64,000 bases of DNA, taken from positions 105,067 to 169,066 of the forward strand of contig NZ_JHQS01000062.1 in assembly GCF_014843845.1 (NCBI RefSeq), written 5' to 3'. Shown one piece after another: positions 36,703-44,959 of this stretch; within the stretch, counting starts at the first letter, position 1; every line of letters begins with the position of its first letter. A program made the position numbers and the translations under genes. Source of the stretch: Mesorhizobium amorphae (GTDB lineage Bacteria > Pseudomonadota > Alphaproteobacteria > Rhizobiales > Rhizobiaceae). The notes beneath the pieces are model-generated. The model was not told the origin of the DNA. It was given only the letters and a program-made list of their open reading frames with translations, and did no database searches.

Positions 36703-38240
36703 GCCGCTCCCGAAATCGCAGGCAGCGCCACCGCACCCGCCGCCTTCACCGCAGCACCACTGCGCACCATGGCGATGGCCTTTTCCATGTCGGGGTGGAA
36801 GTGGCGGTCATTGTCGAGATGCGGCACTTCCGCCCTGACCAGCTTGCGGACAGCTTCGAGCGCTGTGCTCGACGGCAGCGGTGCGTGGAAGTCGCAGCCT
36901 TGCGCGGCTGCCAGCAACTCGATGCCGATGACGGCAGTCGCGTTCTCGACCATGCCGATCAGCCGGCGCGCGCCGTGTGCTGCCATCGAGACATGGTCTT
37001 CCTGGTTGGCCGAGGTCGGGATGGAATCGACGCTGGCCGGATAGGCCTTCTGCTTGTTCTCGGAAACGAGCGCCGCGGCGGTCACCTGCGGGATCATGAA
37101 GCCGGAGTTCAGTCCGGGCTTCGGCGTGAGAAAAGCCGGCATGCCGGACAGCGCCGGGTCGACCAGCATGGCGATGCGCCGCTCCGACAGCGAGCCGATC
37201 TCGCAGACGGCGAGCGCGATCATGTCGGCGGCGAAGGCCACCGGCTCGGCGTGGAAGTTGCCGCCGGAAAGCGCGGTATCGTCCTCGGCGAAGATCAGCG
37301 GATTGTCGGTGACGCCATTGGCCTCGGTGCCGAGCGTATCGGCGGCCTGACGCAGCACGGCGAGTGCGGCACCCATCACCTGTGGCTGGCAGCGCAGGCA
37401 GTACGGGTCCTGCACGCGCTCGTCGCCGACGCGGTGCGATTCCCGGATGGCGCTGCCGGCCATCAGATTGCGCAACGCGTCCGCCGTCTCGATCTGGCCG
37501 CGATGCTTTCTCAAGAGATGGATGCGCGGATCGAAGGGCGCGTCGGAGCCCTTGGCGGCATCGGTCGACAGCGCGCCGGCGACCAGCGCCGACTGGTAGA
37601 GGACCTCGGCCTCGAACAGGGCGGCCAGCGCATAGGCGGTCGAGAACTGCGTGCCGTTGAGCAGCGCCAGCCCTTCCTTGGCGCCCAATGTCACCGGCTC
37701 CAGCCCGTGCGAGACGAAGGCGACCTTGGCAGGGAAGCGGCCATGCGGGGTAAAGCATTCGCCGACGCCGATCATCACCGCGGTCATGTGCGACAGCGGC
37801 GCGAGATCGCCGGAAGCGCCGACCGAGCCTTGCGCCGGCACCACCGGGATGACGTCGTTGGCAAGCATCGCTTCCAGCAGTTCGATGGTCTGCGGCCGTA
37901 CGCCGGAAGCGCCCTGCGCCAGGCTGGCGAGCTTCAGCGCCATCATCAGCCTGGTGACAGCGACCGGCATCGGCTCGCCGACACCCGCGGCATGCGACAG
38001 CACGATGTTGCGCTGGAGGGTCTCGAGGTCGGCGGCGGGAATGCGGACGCTCGCCAATTTGCCGAAGCCGGTGTTGATGCCATAGACCGGCTCACCCTTG
38101 GCGACGATCCTGGCCACCGCCTCGGCGCTGGCCTTGATCTTTGGCCGGCAGGCATCGTCCAGCCTCAGTGCGGCGCCGCGATAGATGGCGCGCCAGTCGG
38201 CAAGCGTCGCATTGCCGGGCTTCAAAACGAGTTCGGTCAT
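36699..38240 (-). CDS. hutH: Histidine ammonia-lyase
   Basis: A 513-residue lyase converting histidine to urocanate and ammonia. The self-made MIO cofactor arises from Ala142-Ser143-Gly144 in GSVGASGDLAPLSH. Other family landmarks: YGINTGFG near residue 53, QDPYCLRCQPQVMG and FHAEPVAFAAD. The ATG at 38240 overlaps the hutI stop (ATGA), and its own stop overlaps hutG, so hutI-H-G are translationally coupled. Confidence 0.97.
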   Translation of the reverse strand: MTELVLKPGNATLADWRAIYRGAALRLDDACRPKIKASAEAVARIVAKGEPVYGINTGFGKLASVRIPAADLETLQRNIVLSHAAGVGEPMPVAVTRLMMALKLASLAQGASGVRPQTIELLEAMLANDVIPVVPAQGSVGASGDLAPLSHMTAVMIGVGECFTPHGRFPAKVAFVSHGLEPVTLGAKEGLALLNGTQFSTAYALAALFEAEVLYQSALVAGALSTDAAKGSDAPFDPRIHLLRKHRGQIETADALRNLMAGSAIRESHRVGDERVQDPYCLRCQPQVMGAALAVLRQAADTLGTEANGVTDNPLIFAEDDTALSGGNFHAEPVAFAADMIALAVCEIGSLSERRIAMLVDPALSGMPAFLTPKPGLNSGFMIPQVTAAALVSENKQKAYPASVDSIPTSANQEDHVSMAAHGARRLIGMVENATAVIGIELLAAAQGCDFHAPLPSSTALEAVRKLVRAEVPHLDNDRHFHPDMEKAIAMVRSGAAVKAAGAVALPAISGAA

Positions 38241-39472
38241 TGTCCTCTCCAGATGCGGGCATGCAGCGGGTTGAAGCCCATACGGTAGACGAGTTCGGCC
38301 GGGCGCTCGATGTCCCAGATCGCGAGATCGGCGGATTTGCCGGCCTCCAAGGTGCCGGTCTTTTCCAGCAGCCCGAGCGCGCGAGCCGCTTCGCGGGTGA
38401 CTCCCGCAAGGCATTCCTCGACCGTCAGGCCGAACAAGGTCGCCGCCATGTTCATGGTCAAGAGCAGCGAGGTCAGCGGCGAGGTGCCGGGATTGCAGTC
38501 GGTCGCGACCGCCATTTTGACGCCGTGCTGGCGGAACAGGGCGACCGGCGGCTTCTTGGTCTCACGGATGAAATAGTAGGCGCCGGGCAGGATCGTCGCC
38601 ACGGTCCCGGCCTTGGCCATTGCGGCCGCGCCGGCCTCGTCGGTGTATTCAAGATGGTCGGCCGACAGCGCGCCATAGCGGGCGGCGAGTTCGGCGCCAT
38701 GCAGGTTGGACAGCTGGTCGGCGTGGAGTTTTACGGGCAAGCCGAGCGCCCTGGCCTTGTCGAACACGCGAGACATCTGCTCCGGCGAGAAGGCGATGCC
38801 TTCACAGAATCCGTCGACCGCGTCGGCGAGACCTTCGGCGGCAACGGCCGGCAGGATCTCCTTGGCGACCACATCGATGAAAGCGTCCTTGTCGCCCTTG
38901 GCTTCGGGCGGCAATGCGTGGGCGGCGAGGCATGTGGTGCGGACCGTCACCGGGCGTTCGCTGCCCAACTGTCGCGCGGCGCGCAGCGACTTTGTCTCAT
39001 TGTCGAGATCGAGACCATAGCCAGACTTGATTTCCACGGTGGTGACGCCTTCCGCCATCAGTGCATCGAGGCGCGGCAGCGTCTGGGCGACCAGTTCGTC
39101 CTCGCTGGCGGCACGCAGGGATTTGACCGAGGAGACAATGCCGCCGCCGGCTTTGGCGACTTCTTCATAGGTGGCGCCGGCCAGACGCATCTCGAATTCG
39201 TTGGCGCGGTTGCCGGCATAGACAAGATGCGTGTGGCAGTCGATCAGGCCGGGCGTGATCCAGCGGCCCTCACAGTCGACGCTCTCGGCGCCTTGAACGA
39301 GGCCCGACGGCATCTCAGCTTCCGGGCCGGCATAGGCGATCAGGCCATCGCGCGCGGCGATCGCGCCCTTTTCGACGATGCCAAGTCCGGACGTGTTTTC
39401 GGACAAGGTCGCCAGGCGCGCATTGCGCCAAAGGTGAAGGCCCCCTGCCCGGCTTTTCATTTGTGCCGCCAT
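38237..39472 (-). CDS. hutI: Imidazolonepropionase
   Basis: A 411-residue amidohydrolase-superfamily enzyme opening imidazolonepropionate to N-formimino-glutamate. Metal-binding DCHTHLVYAGNR, substrate loop TTVEIKSGYGLD and late NPGTSPLTSLLLTMN are present. The start is uncertain by a codon or so (39475, 39472 or 39460); GGAAAAG precedes the ATGATG. First gene of the minus-strand hut run; upstream is the HutC-type palindrome. Confidence 0.96.
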   Translation of the reverse strand: MAAQMKSRAGGLHLWRNARLATLSENTSGLGIVEKGAIAARDGLIAYAGPEAEMPSGLVQGAESVDCEGRWITPGLIDCHTHLVYAGNRANEFEMRLAGATYEEVAKAGGGIVSSVKSLRAASEDELVAQTLPRLDALMAEGVTTVEIKSGYGLDLDNETKSLRAARQLGSERPVTVRTTCLAAHALPPEAKGDKDAFIDVVAKEILPAVAAEGLADAVDGFCEGIAFSPEQMSRVFDKARALGLPVKLHADQLSNLHGAELAARYGALSADHLEYTDEAGAAAMAKAGTVATILPGAYYFIRETKKPPVALFRQHGVKMAVATDCNPGTSPLTSLLLTMNMAATLFGLTVEECLAGVTREAARALGLLEKTGTLEAGKSADLAIWDIERPAELVYRMGFNPLHARIWRGQ

Positions 39473-39501
39473 CATCTTTTCCGTTTTCAATGGATGGCTA
39501 T

Positions 39502-39515
39502 TATGTATATACATA
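39502..39515. promoter_or_regulatory. Candidate HutC operator (TATGTATATACATA)
   Basis: A perfect 14-bp palindrome in the 97-bp space between divergent hutI and hutF. It contains the TGTATATACA-type core known for HutC of pseudomonads and other proteobacteria. One site could control both arms of the pathway and HutC itself. Confidence 0.82.
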
Positions 39516-39569
39516 TTGAAACGCACTGCAAGTGCTATCGTGAATGGAAAGCGGGATTCGGAGAAAAAC

Positions 39570-40922
39570 GTGACGGCGATCTTTGCGGAACAGGCGCTGC
39601 TGCCCGACGGCTGGCATGGCAATGTCAGGATATTACTGGCTGACGGCCGCATCGTGACAGTCGATCCAGGTGCATCGCCGCAAGCCGGCGACGAGCGCCA
39701 TGCCATCGTGGTTCCCGGCATGCCGAACCTGCACAGCCACGCTTTCCAGCGCGGCATGGCGGGTCTCGCCGAATTGCGCGGCCCTTCCGCCGACAGTTTC
39801 TGGAGTTGGCGCGAGGTGATGTATCGCTTCGCGCTGTCAATGACGCCCGACCAGGTCGAGGCGGTCGCGGCGCAGCTCTATGTCGAGATGCTGGAGGCCG
39901 GCTTTTCGCGCGTCGGCGAATTTCATTATCTGCACCACGACTGCGACGGAAAACCCTATGCCAACATCGCCGAGATGGCGGAGCGGATCGCGGCGGCGGC
40001 CGGCGAGACAGGGATCGGGTTGACGCTGCTGCCAGTGTTTTACGCGCATTCCTCCTTCGGCGGCGCGGCGCCCAATGAAGGCCAGCGGCGATTCATCAAT
40101 GATGTGGAGAAGTTCTCACGCTTGCTTGAGAAAAGCCGGGAGTGTGTTCGCGCTTTGAATCAAGCCGTCGTCGGCGTCGCCCCGCACAGTCTGCGCGCCG
40201 CGACGCCGGATGAACTCGCCTCGGTCGCCGCGATGGCGCCGGACGGGCCAGTTCACATCCACGTTGCCGAGCAGGTGAAAGAGATTGAGGACTGCATCGC
40301 CTGGTCCGGCGCGCGCCCGGTCGAATGGCTGCTCGCCAATGCCGGGGTGGACCAGCGCTGGTGCCTGATCCATGCCACCCACATGACCGAGGCCGAGACA
40401 GTCGGCATGGCAAAAAGCGGCGCTGTCGCTGGGCTATGCCCGATCACCGAGGCCAATCTCGGCGACGGCACCTTTGCCGCGCCGCTGTTCAGAGAACATG
40501 GCGGACGCTTCGGCGTCGGCTCCGATTCCAATGTGCTGATCGGCCTGCCGGACGAACTCAGGCAGCTCGAATATTCGCAGCGCCTCGCCCACCGCGCCCG
40601 CAATGTGCTGGCGGTCGCCGGCGGCTCGACCGGGCGCGCCTTGTTCGATGCAGCGCTCGACGGCGGCAGCGCCGCACTCGGCGCCGGGCCGTCGCAGATC
40701 GCCGCCGGGGCCGCCGCCGATTTCGTCTCGCTCGATGCGGATCATCCATCGCTGGCCGGAAAGGCCGGGGACGCGATCCTGGACGCCTGGATCTTTGCCA
40801 ACGGCACCAAGGTCGACTGCGTGTGGGTGCATGGCGCAAAACTGGTTAGCGACGGCAGGCATGCAAAACGCGAGGCGATTGCCGCGCGGTTTCGCAATGT
40901 GATGACGGCGCTTTCGGCATGA
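39570..40922 (+). CDS. hutF: Formimidoylglutamate deiminase
   Basis: About 450 residues from GTG 39570, which has GGAG six bases upstream; the longer frame from a TTG at 39516 would run through the operator region. An amidohydrolase-superfamily deiminase giving N-formylglutamate plus ammonia from formiminoglutamate. Metal motifs: PNLHSHAFQRGM, EFHYLHHD, HIHVAEQ, a zinc-binding His in LIHATHM and FGVGSDSNVL. It overlaps hutC by 4 bp. Confidence 0.94.
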   Translation: MTAIFAEQALLPDGWHGNVRILLADGRIVTVDPGASPQAGDERHAIVVPGMPNLHSHAFQRGMAGLAELRGPSADSFWSWREVMYRFALSMTPDQVEAVAAQLYVEMLEAGFSRVGEFHYLHHDCDGKPYANIAEMAERIAAAAGETGIGLTLLPVFYAHSSFGGAAPNEGQRRFINDVEKFSRLLEKSRECVRALNQAVVGVAPHSLRAATPDELASVAAMAPDGPVHIHVAEQVKEIEDCIAWSGARPVEWLLANAGVDQRWCLIHATHMTEAETVGMAKSGAVAGLCPITEANLGDGTFAAPLFREHGGRFGVGSDSNVLIGLPDELRQLEYSQRLAHRARNVLAVAGGSTGRALFDAALDGGSAALGAGPSQIAAGAAADFVSLDADHPSLAGKAGDAILDAWIFANGTKVDCVWVHGAKLVSDGRHAKREAIAARFRNVMTALSA

Positions 40923-41659
40923 GCCTGATCGAGACGGCAGCGGCGGAAAGCGGCGGCTCGCTGCACCAGCGCATCCTGTCCGACATCAGCGAAAAAATCC
41001 TCTCAGGTGCCTGGGCGCCCGGCCACCGCATCCCGTTCGAGCACGAATTGACGGCGGAATATAATTGCTCGCGCATGACGGTGAACAAGGCGCTGTCACA
41101 GCTGGCCAAGGCCGGACTGATCGAGCGCCGCCGCCGCTCGGGCAGCTTCGTGCGCCGGCCGCAATCGCAAGCTGCGGTGCTGGAAATCCACGACATCCGA
41201 ATCGAGGTCGAAGCGCTCGGCCTGCTTTATCGTTATGAAAGGCTGGCGCGGCTGAAGCGGCGCAGCAGCGCCGAGGACCGCGCCCTGCTTGAGCTAACCG
41301 CCGCAGGGCCTGTGCTGGCGCTGGAGTGCCTGCATTTCGCCGGACAGCGGCCGTTCGCACACGAACAACGGCTGATCAATCTGACCGCCGTCGCGGAGGC
41401 TGGCGAGGAAGAATTTCTTGAAATCGCACCCGGCCCCTGGCTGATCGGCCGCGTGCCGTGGAGCGAAGCCGAGCATCGCATCCGCGCCATTGCCGCCGAC
41501 CAGCACATTGCCGATGCCCTCGACATCGAGCCCGGCGCGCCGTGCCTGGTGGTCGAACGGCGGACATGGAGCGCCGAGCATCCAGTGACCCATGTCCGCT
41601 TCACCTATGCGGCCGAGAGCCACACGCTGGTGGCAAGGTTTAAGCCGTCGCAGGGGTAG
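40919..41659 (+). CDS. hutC: Histidine utilisation repressor HutC (GntR/UTRA)
   Basis: A 246-residue regulator: winged-helix N-terminus (LHQRILSDISEKILSG...NCSRMTVNKALSQLAKAGLIERRRRSGSFV) and C-terminal UTRA effector domain that binds urocanate in the known family. The ATG overlaps the hutF stop. Its last 30 or so codons are repeated, diverged, at 42435-42536, which marks this 3' end as a recombination junction. It should bind the 39502-39515 palindrome. Confidence 0.93.
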   Translation: MSLIETAAAESGGSLHQRILSDISEKILSGAWAPGHRIPFEHELTAEYNCSRMTVNKALSQLAKAGLIERRRRSGSFVRRPQSQAAVLEIHDIRIEVEALGLLYRYERLARLKRRSSAEDRALLELTAAGPVLALECLHFAGQRPFAHEQRLINLTAVAEAGEEEFLEIAPGPWLIGRVPWSEAEHRIRAIAADQHIADALDIEPGAPCLVVERRTWSAEHPVTHVRFTYAAESHTLVARFKPSQG

Positions 41660-41833
41660 GGTTCTTCAGCGTCGAAAATTGGCGAAAGCCGAGGCGACAT
41701 CCGATCTCCCGCTTGTAGGAGATGTCCGCCAGGACAGGGAGGGCTGCATCGCCAGTTATTTGTCCGTCGGCAGGCGACCTGGCGCATGCGCTCGTCCTCG
41801 TGCAGAATGTCGGTAAGTGTAGGGTATTGCGGC

Positions 41834-42397
41834 ATGACACGGAACGCATTCATCTCCAATTGCCTGCCTGCGGCAATCCTGCTGACGCTCCTCGCTGTAC
41901 CGGCGGAAGCGGCGCAGATCGTAGAGCCCAAACATGGTGTTGGGCTCGCCTACGATGAGGCCCAATGGTCTGCCAAGCTTGATGACGATCAGAACATCAA
42001 TTTGACCTGCAAGACTGCGGCGTGCGGCGGAGCAGGCGCTCAGTGCATCGCAACGCCGCAACTCGCTAAGCAGGGGTCAACGCCGCAGGCCCTCCTTGGC
42101 TATTTTGGAACTGACATCACACGTCTCGTACTTGGGGAATTCACGAAGCAAGGCTTCGACCCGAAGCTGGTTGAAGAGCTGGCAATTCATAGAGTGGGCG
42201 AAAGGACAGCCGGGCTATCTTCGTTCCGTACGGAAGACGCCGGTAAGTTGATGCGCATCTGGATCGCCCAGGTAATCGTGCCATTCGGCGCGGAGGTGCT
42301 GGTGTGCGTATGTCCCGAGGATCGATATGCAGCCGCCAACGCACAATGGCTTTCTTTGATCGGAGCGATGGCCGTCCCCGAGGACCAATCCAAGTGA
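41834..42397 (+). CDS. Predicted secreted protein of unknown function, between hutC and a hutC remnant
   Basis: A 187-residue protein starting at the ATG at 41834. A signal peptide (ISNCLPAAILLTLLAVPAEA-A) covers about residues 6-25. The mature part has four or more cysteines (LTCKTAACGGAGAQC and VLVCVCPED), suggesting disulphides in the periplasm. I do not recognise the family. G+C is about 58% by hand count, below its neighbours. It lies between intact hutC and a diverged hutC 3' end, so it probably arrived with the recombination event. It is not part of the hut pathway as far as can be seen. Confidence 0.65.
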   Translation: MTRNAFISNCLPAAILLTLLAVPAEAAQIVEPKHGVGLAYDEAQWSAKLDDDQNINLTCKTAACGGAGAQCIATPQLAKQGSTPQALLGYFGTDITRLVLGEFTKQGFDPKLVEELAIHRVGERTAGLSSFRTEDAGKLMRIWIAQVIVPFGAEVLVCVCPEDRYAAANAQWLSLIGAMAVPEDQSK

Positions 42398-42434
42398 TGG
42401 GTAATCGTTACCTTTAAGAGCCATTTGGCGATAA

Positions 42435-42536
42435 CTCGAGCGCCGCACCAGGAGCGCCGAGCATCCTGTCACCCTTGACCGCTATCCGGCCGAGAGCCAC
42501 ACGCTGGTGGCGCGGTTCAGGCCGTCGCAGGGGTAG
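42435..42536 (+). pseudogene. Remnant of a second hutC 3' end
   Basis: Thirty-three codons plus TAG that read like the end of HutC: LERRTRSAEHPVT, then a stretch two codons shorter, then PAESHTLVARF and RPSQG. Over the last 86 bases it differs from hutC at nine positions plus one 6-base gap; several changes are synonymous. No start or upstream part is present. It is the tail of a diverged hutC allele, not a fresh copy of the intact one. Confidence 0.8.
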
Positions 42537-42544
42537 CGCCTCTT

Positions 42545-42650
42545 TACCCTCCCCCTTGTGGGGAGGGTCGCTGCGGAGCAGCGGGGCGGGGGGTGCGGCG
42601 CCTCCCCCACTCGGACCTTCGGTCCGACCTCCGCACAAGGGGGAGGTAGA
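42545..42650. repeat. Intergenic palindromic repeat element
   Basis: Outer inverted halves (ACCCTCCCCCTTGTGGGG at 42546 onward, CACAAGGGGGAGGT ending about 42648) flank a central hairpin TCGGACC-TTC-GGTCCGA (42611-42627). It is related in its CTCCCCCTTGTGGGG core to the element at 2446-2621. It sits between the hutC remnant and the convergent ridA gene and may act as a terminator. No gene is seen in 42398-42660. Confidence 0.8.
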
Positions 42651-42660
42651 GCGCCGCGCT

Positions 42661-43005
42661 TCAAATCGCAGCGGTAATAATCATCTCGACCAGATATTCC
42701 GGGCCGGCGAGCTTGGCCTCGCCGGTGGCGCGGGCCGGCGTGTGGCCTTTCGGCACCCACTTGTCCCATTCCGCATTCATCTCAGCGAAGGTGCCCATGT
42801 CGTCCAGCCAGATGATCGCCTGCAGGATCTTGGTCTTGTCGGTGCCGGCCTTGGCCAGCAATTCGTCGACGGTCGCCAGAATGTCGCGGGTCTGCGAGGC
42901 AACGTTGCCGCCGGGCTCGCCGACCTGGCCGGCCAGATAGACGGTGTTGCCGTGGATGACGATCTGGGTCATGCGCGGGCCTACATCGATGCGACGAATG
43001 CTCAT
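42661..43005 (-). CDS. RidA family (YjgF/UK114) protein
   Basis: A 114-residue protein with the RidA fold: MSIRRIDVGPRMTQIVIHGNTVYLAGQVGE, then TRDILATVDELLAKAGTDKTKILQAIIWL and RATGEAKLAGPEYLVEM. RidA enzymes hydrolyse reactive enamine/imine intermediates of PLP enzymes; this sequence looks like one of the divergent Rid subfamilies. It is convergent with the hutC side and is followed on the other side by the divergent zinc transporter operon. Confidence 0.88.
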   Translation of the reverse strand: MSIRRIDVGPRMTQIVIHGNTVYLAGQVGEPGGNVASQTRDILATVDELLAKAGTDKTKILQAIIWLDDMGTFAEMNAEWDKWVPKGHTPARATGEAKLAGPEYLVEMIITAAI

Positions 43006-43165
43006 GGGATGTTTCCTTCCTTTTGTGGGTCGCGCCTCTTTAGAGTTGCGGCTTGCTTCGGGCAAGGCCGCCGGGGCGAATCCTTCTTGAGCCAAGGCGG
43101 TGGGCGCGCGGCCAGCCGTACACGGCGAGTTGACCTGGGCGCCGCAATTCCGCCGGATTGGCTTG

Positions 43166-43194
43166 TTGACTAATGTAATAACATCACATATCGA
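43166..43194 (+). promoter_or_regulatory. Candidate promoter with Zur-like site for the zinc ABC transporter
   Basis: TTGACT (43166-43171) and TATCGA (43189-43194) are 17 bp apart. The spacer carries an AT-rich imperfect palindrome, TGTAATAACATCACA, in a GC-rich surround, in the spirit of Zur boxes (TGTTATA...TATAACA) but not a close match. Placement 47 bp upstream of the ATPase start makes zinc-dependent repression likely. Confidence 0.45.
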
Positions 43195-43240
43195 CTTGAC
43201 CGCCTGCAGCAGCGCGGATTTCCGCGCCACGGATCGTTTG

Positions 43241-44050
43241 ATGACAAATGCCTGCCTGACCTTCCGCGACCTGACGCTCGGCTATGGCAGCCACCCGGCG
43301 ATCCACCATCTCGACGGTACCATCCGCAAGGGCTCGCTGACCGCCGTCGTCGGCGCCAATGGTTCGGGCAAGTCGACGTTGATGAAGGGCATTGTCGGAG
43401 TTCTCAAGCCGATGGCCGGCAGCGTGATCCGCGCGCCCGGCGTGCGTGCCGCCTATCTGCCGCAGCAATCGGAGCTCGACCGCTCCTTTCCGGCGCGGGT
43501 CGTCGATCTGGTTTCACTGGGCCTCTGGCCAAAGCGCGGCATGCTTGGCCGCTATACAAAAGAGGATCGCGAATCCGTCAGCCAGGCGCTGATGGCTGTC
43601 GGCCTCGGCGGGTTCGAAAAGCGTCCGATCGACACGCTGTCGGGCGGTCAGTTGCAGCGCACGCTGTTTGCCCGGGTGCTGCTGCAGGACGCCGACCTCA
43701 TCCTGCTCGACGAGCCGTTCAACGCCGTCGATGCCAAGACGGTGGGCGACCTGGTCCAGCTTATCAAACGCTGGCATGGCGAGGAACGCACCATCATGGT
43801 CGTCGTCCACGACCTCGATCTGGTGCGGCAGAATTTCCCCGAAACGCTGCTGCTTGCTCGCCAGCCGGTGGCCTGGGGCGAGACCAAGGAAACGCTGCAG
43901 CCGGAGAACCTGTTGCGCGCCCGCCGCTTCCACGAAGCCTGGGAAGAGAATGCGCCGTGGTGCGAGCCGGAAGGCCATGATCACGGGCATGTCCACGGGC
44001 ACGATCACGCCCATGACCACCATCATGGCGCCGGGCCGAGGGCGGCCTGA
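43241..44050 (+). CDS. aztA: Zinc ABC transporter ATP-binding protein (AztA/ZnuC-like)
   Basis: A 269-residue ATPase. Walker A GANGSGKST near residues 42-50, signature LSGGQLQR, Walker B LILLDEPF and H-loop VVHDLD. The opening FRDLTLGYGSHPAIHHLDG resembles AztA more than classical ZnuC. The C-terminus carries a His/Asp tail (about residues 246-262, ten His in 17 residues) that could bind or sense zinc. The order ATPase, permease, binding protein equals aztA-B-C. It overlaps the permease gene by one base. Confidence 0.85.
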   Translation: MTNACLTFRDLTLGYGSHPAIHHLDGTIRKGSLTAVVGANGSGKSTLMKGIVGVLKPMAGSVIRAPGVRAAYLPQQSELDRSFPARVVDLVSLGLWPKRGMLGRYTKEDRESVSQALMAVGLGGFEKRPIDTLSGGQLQRTLFARVLLQDADLILLDEPFNAVDAKTVGDLVQLIKRWHGEERTIMVVVHDLDLVRQNFPETLLLARQPVAWGETKETLQPENLLRARRFHEAWEENAPWCEPEGHDHGHVHGHDHAHDHHHGAGPRAA

Positions 44051-44925
44051 TGGACGCGCTCTACGGCTTCTTCATCGCGCCCTTTGCCGATTTCGGCTTC
44101 ATGCAGCGGGCCCTGATCGGTTCGCTGATGCTGTCGCTTGGCGCCTGCCCGGTCGGCGTCTTCCTGATGCTCAGGCGCATGAGCCTGTCAGGTGACGCCA
44201 TGGCGCATGCCATCCTGCCCGGTGCCGCCGCCGGCTTCCTGTTCTATGGGCTGGAAATCCTGCCGATGACCATTGGCGGGCTGATCGCCGGCATCATCGT
44301 GGCGCTCGGCGCCGGTGCCGTCTCGCGCTTCACGATCCAGCGCGAGGACGCCTCGATGGCGGCCTTCTATCTCATCTCGCTCGCCATCGGCGTGCTGATG
44401 GTGTCGATCCGCGGCTCCAGCGTCGACCTCATGCATGTGCTGTTTGGCACCGTGCTGGCGCTCAACAATGAGGCGCTGGCGCTGATCGGCGGCATCGTCG
44501 CGGTGACGTTGGTCAGCCTCGCCATCTTCTGGCGGGCGCTGGTCGCGGAATGCCTCGATCCGCTGTTCCTGCGCTCGGTCAGCCGTCTCGGCAGCCCTGT
44601 GCATTTCATCTTTCTCGGCCTCGTCGTGCTCAACCTCGTCGGCGGCTTCCAGGCGCTGGGCACGCTGCTGTCGGTCGGGCTGATGATGCTGCCGGCGGCC
44701 GCCGCCCGCTTCTGGACCGTGCGCGTCGAGCCGATGTGCGTGTTGGCGGTGCTGATCGGCTTCGCCTCCTGCATTGCCGGGCTGCTGCTCTCCTATCACG
44801 CGTCGCTGCCGTCAGGTCCGGCCATCATCCTGTCCGCCGGCGTCGTCTACTTCGCCTCGATCCTGTTCGGCACGCGCGGCGTGTTGCGCGCCCGCATCGT
44901 GCATCACCGCCACCGAACCGCCTGA
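44050..44925 (+). CDS. aztB: Zinc ABC transporter permease (AztB/ZnuB-like)
   Basis: A 291-residue ABC-3 family permease with eight or so membrane spans: LIGSLMLSLGACPVGVFLMLRRMSLSGDAMAHAILPG is the conserved N-terminal block, and GGFQALGTLLSVGLMMLPAAAARFW the late one. The family carries zinc, manganese or iron with a cluster A-I binding protein. Start at 44050 shares a base with the ATPase stop. Confidence 0.88.
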   Translation: MDALYGFFIAPFADFGFMQRALIGSLMLSLGACPVGVFLMLRRMSLSGDAMAHAILPGAAAGFLFYGLEILPMTIGGLIAGIIVALGAGAVSRFTIQREDASMAAFYLISLAIGVLMVSIRGSSVDLMHVLFGTVLALNNEALALIGGIVAVTLVSLAIFWRALVAECLDPLFLRSVSRLGSPVHFIFLGLVVLNLVGGFQALGTLLSVGLMMLPAAAARFWTVRVEPMCVLAVLIGFASCIAGLLLSYHASLPSGPAIILSAGVVYFASILFGTRGVLRARIVHHRHRTA

Positions 44926-44959
44926 TCCTCACCCCCCGCCCTACAAGGAGATCTTCCCA

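Noticed and set aside
42475..43173. A 232-residue plus-strand frame from the hutC remnant into the ridA region
   Set aside because: It joins remnant, repeat and antisense ridA sequence; no single family.
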